Source: Nilaparvata lugens (taxonomy: Eukaryota > Arthropoda > Insecta > Hemiptera > Delphacidae). From it: a stretch of 64,000 nucleotides of DNA. A program made the translations under genes and the position numbers. How positions within the stretch are numbered: position 1 is the stretch's first letter; the number at the start of each line of letters is the position of its first letter. This document shows positions 20,781-34,300 of this stretch, one piece after another. The notes beneath the pieces were generated by a model that ran no database searches, was not told where the DNA came from, and saw only the letters and a program-made list of their open reading frames with translations. The DNA is taken from positions 37,746,368 to 37,810,367 of the forward strand of contig NC_052507.1 in assembly GCF_014356525.2 (NCBI RefSeq). The letters are read 5' to 3'.

Positions 20781-21699
20781 TCCCCAATTAGCTTACACAA
20801 TATTGAGATGGATAGCGAGTTATTCGGCCAAAAATGAGTTTAGGAGAGAGATAAATTATTTCAAGTACCTGATCACAATAAGTGACATTTGAGTAGTAGT
20901 TTGGAGAATTTAATTTATTTTTCCTTGTATAACCTCTTTTTCAGAGGTTATAATAAAGCTTTTCATTGAAGATTATAAAAAGGCTCTTTAGTAGAGTCCA
21001 TAATAAGGCTCCATGCCTTTTTCACACAGAATATTAACTCTTCTGTGGAAGCTCAATGGATAATATGGTATAGCAAATTAATACTCACCAAATAATGAGT
21101 TGAATGATGGGATGAAATAAAAAATGGGAAGCTTTCAACAGAATTTGAGGAAGTTGAAAGCTTTTAGACTGTCTATATTCTCCTATCCTATGTCGATCTT
21201 TATGATTGATAGCCATGTTTATTATTATTGCCAATGTCATAAATTTCCAATTGATTATTATAGATATTCCCCTTCCAGCTCTTCACTCTGTTGTTGATAT
21301 TAACAGATTTAATAGTCTTTGAGGTATCAAAGATAGCAAAATATTGAATTTTGTTTAATGAATAATAGTGTGTATTTAGTAGAAATATCATGTCTATTTT
21401 CATGTGGTTGAAGATTATTCAGATTTTTATTGTGAGACATTGATTTGTGTTGCTGTAACATGGTGTTAGTGAGATGAAGAGAACGTGCCATAACATGTAT
21501 TTTAAACGATGGATCATTTTCAGGAGCATTTCAAAGAATGGAGCTTAAATTCAGTACAATAATCCATGAAAGAGCAAAACGTGATTTCTACTTTTTTGGC
21601 TTTTGCATTCATTGAAAGCACACATCGAGATGATTCATATAATGCAGGCAGCGTTCTCAAGAAACAATCTCTGCTTTCATGAGGCTGTCAACCGCACCA
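20781..21699. other. Gene-free AT-rich stretch
   Basis: Nothing recognisable. There is a short local inverted repeat at 20932-20951, AACCTCTTTTTCAGAGGTT. Confidence 0.5.
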
Positions 21700-21729
21700 T
21701 TGGAGATGCAAGGCGAAGGCCCATAATAT

Positions 21730-22219
21730 CACAGTTGACTCCCGACACCCGACACCCGACTTGGGTCTCTTTGTTCAACTGGTGAAATATAGCAACAGGC
21801 GTTTTCCGGCCGTGTGATTTATCATATTTTTCCTCGGAATTGGTGCTGCGAAACACGTGAACGTAGAAAACCCAGAGCGGGAAATGAAAATCGCACCAAG
21901 GGAGAGGGTATTAGCATTTGGGGAACAGAGCTACGGGGTTCGTTAGGGATGATTTGTGAGCTGGGGCCTCTCTTAAGGGATGACATTCCCTAACAACGGA
22001 ACGCCTCGATAACAAATGACCCACGGGACGGACTGACGTAACGGTTGGTCTAGCAGACCGCGCGAAGGGTCTACTGGACCGCTCAAGTCGGATTTCTTGT
22101 GAGTTGCGGTCTAGTCAACAGAGACAGGCCCCGACTTCAGTCAGCGGTTTGATGAATGCTGTTTCAGCACAACTACTGTCTTGAATATCAAATTCTGACT
22201 TGTCTTCAGTGTGGAATTA
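21730..22219 (+). promoter_or_regulatory. Candidate promoter / 5' UTR pocket, GC-rich
   Basis: In otherwise AT-rich DNA this ~450-bp pocket is visibly richer in G, C and CpG. It holds a CACGTG E-box (21854-21859), a CRE-like TGACGTAA (22034-22041), two GGTC-N5-GACC palindromes (22047-22059 and 22068-22080), a third GGTCTA half-site (22108-22113) and an arthropod Inr-like TCAGTC (22137-22142). There is no clear TATA box and only a poor DPE match. A small tandem, CCCGACACCCGACACCCGACT, lies near 21739-21760. It precedes a short reading frame ending at a strong donor. Each site alone is weak; the cluster is what makes the call. Confidence 0.35.
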
Positions 22220-22258
22220 ATGGCATTGTGGATTGTATGCTGTATTCGGTTGGTTTTG
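22220..22258 (+). CDS. Candidate first coding exon with hydrophobic N-terminus
   Basis: ATG at 22220 opens a 13-codon frame, MALWIVCCIRLVL, that runs exactly to a consensus 5' splice site (TTTTG then GTAAGT, intron starting at 22259) in phase 0. The residues look like the start of a signal peptide or membrane anchor. The GC-rich pocket upstream fits a promoter and 5' UTR. Against it: the Kozak context is poor (T at -3), two upstream ATGs exist (22151 and 22155, the second also open through to the donor in another frame), and no second exon is recognisable in the following kilobases. The product cannot be guessed. I treat this as a testable gene start and not as an annotated gene. Confidence 0.22.
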
Positions 22259-22264
22259 GTAAGT

Positions 22265-25200
22265 TCCGAAGATGTGGTGCATTAGTGCAGTAGTAGAGAT
22301 GGTTCTAAGGTGTGAATGACAATATGGTGAGCATTTGTGAGTTCAGAAGGAGGAATCATTCCCATCAATCAAACTTAAATACTTTGTATGATTTAAATAG
22401 ATGATTAACTGCGATGTATCAACAAACTATTTTTATATTTACAGCACCGACATGATTTCAACTTCTCATGTAGGAGTCGATATAAAAACAAATACTTGAT
22501 TCGAAATATTAATTTTCTTATTCACTTCAAATTATGCACTTGTTTCAACTATGTTGAAAGTAGGAAAGAGGAGACTAAGGAGGTTAGGAAGGAGAAATCA
22601 ATGAATAAAACTAATAAAGAAATTAAAACGCCAATTCATGTACAATTGTTTGGTTCTTGAGCTTTCTACTCGTTCGTGGGTGATTAGATGGCAATAAAAA
22701 CATTTGAAAAATTATTTTAACCACAACACTATGTGGGAATGCAGTGAATACCAAGAATATTCCCAATTCATCCTGATTCTTCTTCATGATGATAATCATA
22801 ATGTTAAACCAAAAACCTAGAAGATACTACTCCTCATTGACCTTCTCTCTTATTTGACTACTTAAAAAGCTACTTTTGTGAAATTATTCTGTGATGATAG
22901 CCGTAAACGTTGACAGTAATCGATAGACCGATAGTTTACATCAAACTTCATTTTTCATTTGCAACTTGAACTTTGTAGGGAGGTGATTTATATTGAACTT
23001 GTCATTAAGGAACGAGGTTTGCAGACCAGTATATGATACTTTTAATAGCTAACTCCAATCAGATACGTAGCTCTATTTCCTGAGCAGACTCCATTTTTAA
23101 TCTGGAAAAGTTTCTATCGCAAGGCGAGCGTTGAGTAAACTTGGCCATTAAATTTCCTAGTGTCATCTATTCAGTTTCTCGACTCAGTAACTCGTTTTAC
23201 AAAGTCGTAACTCATTGAAAGAAGTTTCCGATAAAACAATGATGTAAGAAAAACGATAAGTTTTTGTATGGGTGAGCACGATATATTCTACAGAAAGTTT
23301 CCTAAGCAGTTTATTGTGTATAGAAGGTGATATGTGTAACTTTTCATCGATTTCGAATTCGACTCAATTCTCTCAAATATAATAATAAGATAGCGGGCTT
23401 TCATTCGGATGGAAACTTCTCATTCTACTTCTTTGCTCTACCTATCGGAGATATAGAATATACTTAATCATAGTTATTTTATAACTCATAACAGATAGTG
23501 ATTTGTTCATATATTGATGGTTATATGAACACCCAACGCAGCAAATGAATTTCTTTCCCAATCTTCAGGTCTTCCATAGAATGATGAGGGAAATTCATAG
23601 TCTCTTCATTCGTCCTAATTTATCAGTAACAAAGATTGATATCAGCCACAAGAGCGTCATAATACAACTCGAAAGCCTTTTTTCTGGAACCGTGAGGTCT
23701 CTGAACGTCTGTGCTTTGGAGGAAAGGTCAGAGCTCAGTTCACAGCGGATGATAATTTTAAGGCAGGGAATGAATAAGTGAAAACTGCTTCCTTATGCAC
23801 AAGGGACGCACCGTACTGAAAAGAAGAGTGAATGCATGGGATGTACAAAGGAAAAGGCACAATGAATAGTCAGGGAATGCTTCCCTATCAAAGGACAGAC
23901 ACTGAATGTCATAGAGTGCTCGTGTGAATGTGTTTTTGTGTGATATTCTGATTGTGTTCGTGTGAGTTTTGTATCCTCCTGTGGAAATGCATGTATGTGT
24001 GGTTGTGTGAGTGCAAGAAAACAGTGTAGTACCATGTGTGTGTGTGGTTGTAGGCGTGAGAATGTGGTGAAGAATGCTCTACACAGTTTTTCCGGACATC
24101 CCCTACATAAGGAACGCTGGATAGAGACATGGAACGAGGCGGGCAGTAACGTCGGGAGGCAGACAGACATTAACTCACAATTACATCACTACAACAATAA
24201 TAGCCGAGCTTTGGGGTACCGTAATTCCCTCATGAAATGCCCGGGTGAAGTAAAGCTCTGCCCGGTAATAACAGTGGGGTGTATTTAGTACATCTTGATG
24301 GTGCATTTACGTGTATTAGTACCATATGTTCATAACCTATGTGATGTGGACGTTTTTTAGTTGAATAAACCCCTGTAGAAAGAAAACCATTTTCAAACGT
24401 CATGAACCTTTAGAGATCAAACTTGCTAAAATATAAAAGTCGCAACAAATATCCTTTAAATACTGCTTAAATATGATAGAAACTCTGCCGGAGTGTGGAA
24501 GATATCTCTCAGGTATATTAAGCTTTGGCATAAGATTGTTCAAACAATCGAATAGATATATCAATAGATAGAATATACCAAGACAAATAGGTTGAGAAAT
24601 CAAAATGTTTGTTTTTATAAGACTGTGTGCGAGATTTTTTACTACAAGGTGGGTAGATGAGCATTATAGACAATAAATTAAGTTTACTGTTATGAATAAA
24701 TGAGATTTTATTATTTATCAATATAAATTACAGACAAGAATTAATGTACAAGCTGAATCAATGTTATAGAAATAGTTGTGATAGAAATATCAGCATTCTG
24801 AAAACAAATAATTTAAAGTCTTATACAGAGATCTATTTTGACATTGTTACATGAATAGCAATTAAACGTAGTTTTCCAAACGTTGGTTTTATTGCATAGT
24901 GACTCCATTATACAACAAGAAAAGTTCAGAAAAATTAAAACAAGAGCCAATTGTAAACGTTGAGATAATATTATAGAAAGTTGACTTCGATTCATAATTC
25001 ATATTTTACATAATTAATATCACACTGTATTTTGTTTCTCAACTTCGTAGCTGAAGCACATTTTATATCAGAACTATTGTTGAATCACAATCATACGAAT
25101 ATGTAAGACCATTTATCGAACCGAAATATTCAGAGCATATTATGTGATCGGAAATTGAGGTTGAAATTCAATGTTTTCATGCTATTCACGACTTCCAATG

Positions 25201-28200
25201 CATTCTCGATTCCAACTTCTTTTCAAAAGCTGTAGAGTCGATTCCATAATGCTGTGCGTCGAGGAATCACGTACCGTACCACATATTTCGAAAAGTTTCG
25301 CAAGCCCGGATTTTCTGTCAATGAGAAATGTTGCCATATAATTTGTGTTTTGAAAACCTGAAGTTTATGAATAGAGAGGTTGTCGAAATTGTATCAGCTT
25401 ATTCATCAATAATTTATTTTCTAAATTATAATTTATTCTGTACTTTTCAAATAGATTGCATCAATTCAACCTCCATATTATGGCTTCCAGCATCTCACAC
25501 AATATTCATACGATTTTAACATTTTCGTATTGGAGTAGTAGTAAAAGTTAACAAATAAAGAAACCAAGAAACCGTGTATGAACCCTAGAGCTACAGGAAT
25601 AGCTTTCGTCACTGAAATATTTACGGATTACAACTTATTCAGAGTAGATGTAGTACAAACTCCAATCAGATGACTACAATTATTGAAATATTGTCACTGA
25701 CAATTAGTTGCTGTAAAGATTTCAACTTCATAGTTGTTATATTATAGTATATACATACTATATTCTGCATATTTACCCAAATCAGTCAATTCCTATCGTG
25801 TTCAAACTTGAAAATCTTTCTCTTGTTAGAATCTGGATCTTTTGAGATATGGAAGGATCCTTAGAAAAACCAAAAAAATTAATCAAGCTAGGTAGCAAAC
25901 TAGTTAAACCTCGTCCTCGGTTTGATACTGTTTTTCACTCCACTTTGACATGCAACGTCGCTTTTTCACCGTCTCCCGTTCTCAGAAGTTGTGGGCCCAT
26001 GAAAGCATGACTGGTGACATGTTTCTATCGTGTTCTGTTTCGCAATTTTGAGTTTGTAGTCACGGGACAAAATTCCGATTAACTAAAGAATACCTGGACT
26101 TTAGACTTCAGAGAGTGTTCAGAAATATTTTAATACATAACAAAGCTTTCTCTGCTCCAGCATCATGCATGTGAATAAGAGGTTAATTCAAAACTTCCAT
26201 CACGAGACCAAACTTGATTCAAGATATTTCTGTGAAGCAATTAAAAATGGATTATATTGAGAAGGACATTCATTCCATTTATGGTTTTTCTCATCTTGTG
26301 CATGATTCATGAAGATCAATTCACATGAATAATTGGAGTTATCTGTAACAATATTCAACCAAGCTGCCATTGATTAATTATTGATGGAGATAATTTATTA
26401 TGGTAATATTATTGATCATTCGTCATTGCACTACAATCTACTTTTGAACTATACTGCGCTTTTGGACATATTTTTCGATTTTCAAACCAATTTAGAAAAT
26501 GACTGACAGTGGCATAATATACATTGTAAAAGTCGAAATAATATGTAAGGGATGGAAGAATGACACAATGATAATGATAATGAGCAAGACAATGACTGGT
26601 CTAGTGCGTAGAGAGTAAGATAGCGGCCGACTATAGATAGCACTTCAAAGTTAGTCAATTTTGTTACTTTTATTCCGAAGAAAATCGAATATAGCTAATA
26701 TTGCCAGTTGATGATAGTTTTTCTAGTTTCATGCATGTGGTTGAAAAGTGTGACTGCAAATAGCAGCTCATATACCCTTAAACAATGCTCTAGCAGCTTT
26801 TTTCAGAGAGAACCCTCGAATATCATGAATTGTAATTCTTATAATAGAATAAAATATATCCTAAAGAGTGGAGAACTGTATAAAGCTCTGATTCCTCCCA
26901 AAAGAGCATTCGAGAAGCATGATAGTATAAATTGTGTGTTTTCAAAAAAATCGTAGAGTGATAGTAGATAATAAGTGATTGATGGTAAACAGTATTGAAC
27001 TGTGGTGTGGACAAGTCTGTGGAATCGATTCAACCGTCTAATTTTCGAGGTCTTTCAATAAAACATTCATGAGGAAGAAAAACAAATTCATGAATGATAA
27101 CAGTTTGGCTTTCAAGAAGTGAATCCACTTTTGGCATGGAGATAATGCGATTGCGGAGAAGGACTCTCAAGTCGAACTGTTCAATTTTGTAAAGTGCGTT
27201 GTTTCTCTTTCTCACAGGCACGGAGATTAATCTTTTTTCTTGAGAAATATCTTGTGACCCCACTCTAATCGACTTTCCTCTAATTTCAAGCTTCTATCCG
27301 ATTCACATTACTCTTTCCGTTGACATAATGGCTCGTCCACAATATCAATTACTTGGAAACCACTAAAAAGTGTATTATTGTAATTAGAAGGGGTCGGGAT
27401 GAAAATAGTGCCAAACAACATTTTCTAGAAAAATGAACTGCGGCTACCATCTGTTAGCCAATATGCTAAACTATACGCAAGTTCATAACGCATATGTTGC
27501 TCTAATATGACTACAGAGTTCTATGTTGATAAATCATGTTATCGCCCATAACAATTTCAAGTGCAGATTCCGGTCAAAACAGTGTCAAGCAACAGAGTCA
27601 TTTACTATAGGCCTATGCAAAATGGAATGCAAAGGAAATCGTGTGTTTGGGATTTATACCGGTGATTCATATGAGTTTATACACAATTCTGAAGTAGATC
27701 CTGGTGATCCAGACAGAAAACAATGAAATACCTTCTAAAACCGAATTTGAAGTGAGTGTTGCTCAGCACTATATAGCAAAAATAATAATCGTTCGGTGTT
27801 CAGTTGGGCTATATTTTCATGTTATGTTTTGAAAACCAAGTTATAATGATATTTTTTTAGTTCTATTTCAAGATTACCTATTTCTCACTTCAATAAATTA
27901 TAATGAGTAGGTTTCATACAATTTCAGTGCAGTTATAGAAAAAAATGGATTTGTGACTTGGCACTTTACTCTACCTATAGGTTCAAAATTGATGCTTGAC
28001 ACTATCTTGATCCGATCTTTTTATTCCTTATAGAGTGAAACCAATAGTCCATCTGCAAGAATTTCCTCACCTGAACAAGAAAATTGTTCAAGGGTGGGAA
28101 GAAAAAATGAACATGAAAAAGAGTGTGATGAATAAAAAAATAAGGAGAGAAGTCAACCGTACATCTTCAGTAAAAATGGAGAATCCATCTAGTCGGGGAG

Positions 28201-29150
28201 TGATGGAATTTGAAGTTGCATTTTGAAGTATTTGAAAGTAGATTCAATAAAGACCAAGAAAAATTGATAAAGGCTGCAATTTGAAAAAAAAATTTGTTCC
28301 TGATATTAAGACAGGCGTAAACCTATCTACTGGCATTTGCAAAAATAGAAAAATTCCAAAGAAAACACCCCTCCCCACCGCCATGTATAATATGACCTTA
28401 CATGATGAGTCGATTTTGAAACCTGGACATAATAAGAAATTTATTGAAATTAAAACCATGCAAGATAAATTTTTCGATCTAGGTCGGCTCAATCTGACAT
28501 ATAGTACTGAATTCTAGTAAAAAATGCATCAGTGGCTTGAAACTCAAGTTTTCAAACATATAACGTCTCAAATTAGAATTTACGTCACTAATTCTTGGGC
28601 ATGATCTGTAGAAGTATTCATTTCAAAAGACTCCAAGGACTAGTCCTCTTCTATAATAAAAGCGATAATAAGCGATCGAAACTGTCACATCTGTTGGATA
28701 ACCTAGCTGATAGCCTATGTTACTCACAGTAGGCTACGTTGAGGACATAAATATAGAGAGCCTTTTTAGAAGCCAAACTTTTAGAATCCTAGATAATTTC
28801 ATAGTGCAAAATATATATACATACTGTATATCGGTATACATTATACATTACAGTATACATGAAAAGTTGTATACATGAATCAGATAGAGTTCTATAATTG
28901 TTTTCATCAGTAATATACAGAAGAATACATTACCTCAACAAATCATCCTAAATATACTATAAATATAGAAATTTTCTTATATAGCTTTAATTTGCATAAT
29001 AACTCATCAATATATAATCTACCATGAATTACAGTAATAATGAAACTCAACTTCAACCACAAAATCACAACTCATCAAAATGTTGGGATGTTGAGACTGA
29101 TGATGGACTGATGACTGAAATGGACCTTGAAGTTGGGTAATCAATAGAAG
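22265..29150. other. Long AT-rich stretch without recognised gene
   Basis: About 6.9 kb in which I find no protein motif and no clear repeat. A GT-rich patch lies at 23925-24060. Open frames of up to 125 codons on the minus strand at 23793-24170 have no family signature. A perfect TAGGCCTA lies at 27608-27615. It could be intron of a gene starting at 22.2 kb, or intergenic. Confidence 0.45.
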
Positions 29151-29160
29151 TTATTTCTCC

Positions 29161-29352
29161 GCTTGCAGTAATACACGCGCTTCACGCTCTGCACCCCAAG
29201 TAGGGTGGGTTAGCAGCCTCCGCGATTCGCGCTTCGGCTGCGAGGCGGGCTCCACCAGCCCAATCGCCTTTTATGACTGTGCATGGTTGGGTAGGAGTCT
29301 CCGCGCTTCGCGCTACGACTGGGAGGCGGGCTTATTCTCAACTTGCTGTAAT
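29161..29352. repeat. Tandem GC-rich hairpin repeat
   Basis: Two related ~48-base units lie at about 29204-29251 and 29286-29332. Both run GGTTAGCAGCCTCCGCG / GGTAGGAGTCTCCGCG, then a TTCGCGCT-type loop, then GAGGCGGGCT, so each can fold with its CCTCC against GAGG(CG)GG. The pair is bracketed by CTTGCAGTAATA (29163) and CTTGCTGTAATA (29342). It is the most GC-rich spot of the 22-34 kb interval. I take it as part of an unrecognised repeat. Confidence 0.55.
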
Positions 29353-32300
29353 ATTCGACTGGTGGAGTTTCCAATCGACTCCACTACTTGTAGTTTGCAG
29401 TTTTTATATGGATTTCGAAATTATTCCAATTCCTAATTATCACCATCCTATTTATTCTGTGCATTTCACAATTCAAGAAGAATTCCTCACTAGCATGAGA
29501 GCACAGATCTCACTTTCCTCCCTCACTTTCAAACTCTCCTGTTATTCCAACCCGTCACCTGTAAGGGCCTTAAAATGTGCTGGCAATCAATTGTGCAGCC
29601 GAATTTCAGCACTTTTATCGTTCTCTCATACATACTAGTTCAATATGTGGTTGTTATCTCTAATGTTTTGCTTATTTCTAGTAGTGTACTAGTGGAAGAA
29701 TTTCCCATTTTTTAATTGTTAAACTTATCTTTATTCCTATCAATGAACCAAATGTCCTCTGAAATGTATGGACCACGCAGTGGAAAAATGTTTGAATCTT
29801 TGAAATAAGTTCTACTACTTGCTCTAATATATATTACCTCATCATCACTTTAACTACCCATTTTTGAATCCTCAATAATATTAATACTATGACTTGGATT
29901 ACCTCGAAATACAACACCGTATGAATAATTCATTCTTATCAGAAACTTGCTGTTTCGTTTTGAAGCTGATATGTAGAATAGGAGATTGGAAAAATAGCTC
30001 TCTAGATTGAATAGTTTTTTTATTATTATTTAGACTAGTATTGAGGAGAATTTTAACCTATCATTGAAATTCTGGTTTCTCTTCCAGGCTAGAAACCATG
30101 ATCAAATTATTGTTACAGTATTGTACCAACCATTTATTTACAGCTGTGTAACATCATACATAGCAAAGGGTTCTAAAATAGATGTCACTTTAGACCCAAC
30201 GAGCCATCGGAAAGTCACGGCCCTCAAATAGTCTACTTATCAATATTGATGGCCAAATCGTGACACACACATTATGCTCACACACTGTAATTGCGGCCTG
30301 CTTCTGTGCCACATCATCGGCTGACGATTAGCGAACAGGCTGTCACTGAAATTTGAAATCAATCAAGACCCTCTTTCTCCATCATTCGCTCTCACTTTCT
30401 CTTATATTCTCTTTCCCTTTCCTAATTCACTCTCCGCTAATTTCCTTGTCTCGTGTGTCTGATAATCTGGTGACGGAATTAGGCTCGATGTGTGTGACAA
30501 CCACTATTTGACCTATGCGGCTATAAATTAGCGCTACAGTAACGCATCCTATAATAACGCTGGATTAGAGAGCACAGTACGATGTACACCTTCCATGCGT
30601 TTTGAAGGGAATTGGTTGTCGGAGAGACAAGGAAAACTTGGAGAGGATTAGAGTGCAAGAGAGTAAGAGAGATATATCTGATTGGAATCTAATCTAGTCT
30701 CCTTTTTCTATTGTTACTTTACAATTTTTATTCTCAAATTGATTAAAAAATTGTAGGTCCTTGTAAATTTGAGCGCGAATCCCAACGTAATTTTTTTGTA
30801 AAAATTACAATAAGTAATTATTTTGTGAAACGAATTGTTAAAATTGAATGGTGAAAAATGATGTAAGAGAACAGCTAAGGGAAAAATAGTATTATGGGTA
30901 TAATGTTATATGAAAATCAATGGAAAGGAGGGGAACAAAACGTATAATGATAAGAATCGTGAGTGAAGTGAATTATAACTAATAGATAATAGTGAATAAT
31001 ACCAATAGATAGGTAAGTGGAGCTGGTGTAGATAGATTTTGATTACAGAAATATACGACAGTTCAGCCCAATATACATCATACCTTTGAGGAGATGAATT
31101 ATTAGGAACGTCGAATGTAATGTTTGATTTCATCATTGCTCAGTACTGCGAAATCGTCGCCTAGAGCTGGATCCCATTATGGGATTCAAAGGAATATCAA
31201 ATGAATGCAATGAGTGTAGATTACTATCATTCCGTTGAGTTATAATGGGTACATAATACATGAATATAATGGTATAGGGTTCGATTGAAAATCAAATGTT
31301 CTCAGGCAAGTAAAGATAATAACTTGGCAGACGATGTTCTGTTTCTGTTTCAAGCTATGTGGTAGCTGGCCATTATTTCTGCAACTATAGCTGTTTTTAA
31401 CTATCTAGAAACGTTTTTTTTTTCAATAATACTCTTGGAAAGAACGTTTTTATTGAATTCAAAGGTGTGTATAGCTAGTTTAAGTGGGCTATGAGAGAGG
31501 AAAACAGAGGAATTGGACGATTTATGAAACATGTGTAACAGAATGTTATTGCAAATATGACAGCGTTTATTTTTGGTTAAATATATTATAAAATGCTACC
31601 TATAGCTGAGTATCTTCGGATACCTCCAACCAGAACTCAAATAGTAAGAGCGTTATAACAGAGGAATAGAAATCTTCAATCTTGTTTCCAGAAAAAACTC
31701 AATAGTCTAAGGTCTAAGCAATGCGTTAATCTTACCACTCACAAGTAATTCCCTGTTCCCTTATACCAGAGGAGACATCCAGTAATTATATTACCCTGCA
31801 AGGAAGGAGAAAAGTCTCAAGCTGGAAACTTCTTCCAAAGAGAACCGGCTGCTTTCTACTTGTCGTGGAAAAATAATATAGTAATCCCTTCCCTCAAACT
31901 TTCCTCCACTTCGAAAGTTGCTTCCATTCTCCTCTCCTCCTAATGGCAGCCTAACAGCTTTATAACTTAATTCAATATCGCTGAGAGTGAATCGACGAGA
32001 TGAATCATCAGCATTAGAAAGCTCCCAGCGCCCTTGTTGGAGGGGGTCGCCTGACAAAAATGAATAATTGTACAAAATACAACTGCTGTAATAAGTCCCG
32101 CCAGAGATAAACGAAGTGCATTTTTTCATCTGTAAGTTCAATTTGTTACTCCAACTTTCCAATTTCAGGCGAAATGAGAATGGATCGGAGATTACTCGAT
32201 GATATTTTAAAATGTTCTGAGAATTAAATTCAAGATTGAAGTCTCACCTCACAGACAGTCATTATTGCTTTTGGCAGAAGATGGAATGCGTAATACGAAC

Positions 32301-32666
32301 AAAATAAATTTATAGTTTTCATGAATTAGAACAAGATTATTCTCATTGACGAGGAGTTCAATAAGTCAGATTGCTACAAAATCTACAGAATTTGATAAAT
32401 GTACGGGTTCAATCTCTCTCTACGAGTTCTGTTTAATTTATATGAACGGAAGAAATAGTAAAATAGTTTCAAGGTTGGATTTGATGATATTTTCATGCAT
32501 TTGGGAAACTAAAATTTTATCAATCATAGAGAAATGTTGGTTATCTAAAGCGAGTATGGCATGTGATTAGATATTCTCGAATCAGAAATAGAATCGAAAT
32601 ATGACGCACAGCTAGGCGAAATTTATCGATTTACATTGACAGTTCCATTACAAGTCAGAGGAAGTA
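29353..32666. other. Gene-free stretch
   Basis: A 123-codon minus frame (31791-32162) is the longest non-repetitive one but has no recognisable motif. A GC-richer patch at 30190-30600 contains no frame that I can support. The rest is AT-rich. Confidence 0.45.
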
Positions 32667-32759
32667 TACAGTGAGATCCACTTTTCACAGCACTCCTTGT
32701 GGAACTGCATCAATCTTTTGAATTCAACCAATGCTGTCAGTTTGAGGTGAATCTCACTA
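32667..32759. mobile_element. Short palindromic element, family B copy 2
   Basis: It opens with TACAGTGAGATCCACTT, identical to 14368-14384, and closes with AATGCTGTCAGTTTGAGGTG then AATCTCACTA, the inverse of the opening. The right half also matches the right half at 14435-14460 (ACTGACAGTTTGAAGTG). The minus frame at 32648-32926 overlaps it and is not supported. Confidence 0.65.
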
Positions 32760-32989
32760 CATAACCTACACTTTGTGGAAGCCTCCGTCTTTCCGAGGTT
32801 TGCATTCAAGTGACGTGGTTTTCGGCCTGTAATTTCACGCCAGCGGCAGGAGGAATGCATCGTTCTCACATGGGGGAAAACTGGTGAGGAAAAACCAGCG
32901 AGAAAAACTCCACCTACAACAGTCATTACCCTTGAACAAGGCTCTGCTTTATTCCACTAGACGCTTTGCATTTAGAGCGAAACTCAAGG

Positions 32990-33720
32990 CCAATCCCACC
33001 TCATACCCCTTACCACTAACGCCGAATTTGAAAGCAGTGAACAGAGTGAGAAGGAAGATTTGATAGAGGATAGATGGAGAGTCATAGAATATAGAGGGAG
33101 AAAAGTGGAAGTGTGAACAAATCTGGAAGGAATGTGATATAAAGTAAGAAAGAGGCACAAGAAAAGAGATCAAGACATGAGTCAACTTGAAACTTCAATT
33201 TCACCATAATAATTATACTCTCGTGGATCGGATGGTAGTGGTGAAATGAGGGGGGAGAGCAAATGGAAATCACACTATTCATTAGTTGTCTCAACACCTA
33301 ACTCAAAGAAAAACAAGAGAAAAATGAAAAATGATAACGCAATCACATGATAGCGAAGAAATTGGCAGCAGATAAAGAAATGGAGAGAGAGAGTGAGGTA
33401 GTAATGAGGAGGAATTGATAGGAATTGATAGGGATGAGAAAGAAGCAGTTATGATGATAAGAATTTGGATGAAAATAAGGACAAGAAACTGAAGCGGAGG
33501 AGGGAGAGAAGGAGGAATTGAAGGAGTGGGAGGGAAATTTGGAGAAGAAGAAACAGAAAAGGGAAAGGAGAAAATCAAATGATGATGAGGAGTCGGAGAA
33601 GATTAAGGAGACAAAAGAGGAAATAAGTTTGGGATGGAAGAGGAAGAGAGAGTGAGATAGATGTAGTGGAATGTAGAAGAAGATGAGAAAAAGAAGAATG
33701 AAAAGAAGGTAAGCTTAAAC
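32990..33720. repeat. Purine-rich tract
   Basis: The plus strand is A/G-rich with a less biased gap near 33185-33300, e.g. GAAGCGGAGGAGGGAGAGAA at about 33491. The minus-strand frames inside it (Phe/Ser/Pro-rich, up to 91 codons) are composition artefacts. Confidence 0.6.
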
Positions 33721-34300
33721 TACTCTAGGTAGAAAGACTTTTGCTGAGGCAGGCAAATAGGTAGGCCCAGGGTAGTGAAGTAGTGAAGCGATGGAAGCAG
33801 GGTGTATGGATGATTAACGAGCTACAACCAGTGAATGCACTAATGGCATTTGCGACAAGGTTAATTATCATTGATTATGTAGGCGGCTAAGAAGAAATTG
33901 CCGACTCACTGGCACCTCGTCTTGTAAACATTGCTAATTATTGTAGGACAGCAACCCTTGTTGTTGTTGATGATGGATATCCAGCAAGTACTACTTCAAG
34001 TCAACTATTATTATCACAATCACTGAAAATAGAGTCGAATTTGTTTTCAAAAGCTCAAATTTATATTTGAAAAAAGGCACAAAATCAGCGTGATTGGGAA
34101 TAGAGACCAAAAAGTAAACTATTCGAAGCTATTAACACCATAATTAAGAATAATGAATGCCCGTAACAAACATTAAAATTATGTTTTGGATATATTTCAT
34201 AATAAACTGTTCTACACGTACTGTTCCCATTCAAATGACATGTCATAGAATCATTCCTAATGATAATGAATATTATCAACTGTCTACATGATACTGTAAT

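Noticed and set aside
20440..20892. 150-codon Phe/Ser-rich plus frame, possible membrane protein
   Set aside because: Composition follows the pyrimidine-rich DNA; no ordered helices and no splice sites.
30481..30600. TATAAA at 30532 with GC-richer flanks as a promoter
   Set aside because: No Inr at the right distance and no reading frame or donor downstream.
31791..32162. 123-codon minus frame of balanced composition
   Set aside because: No motif, no splice context, and the region is otherwise ordinary; kept only as unannotated.
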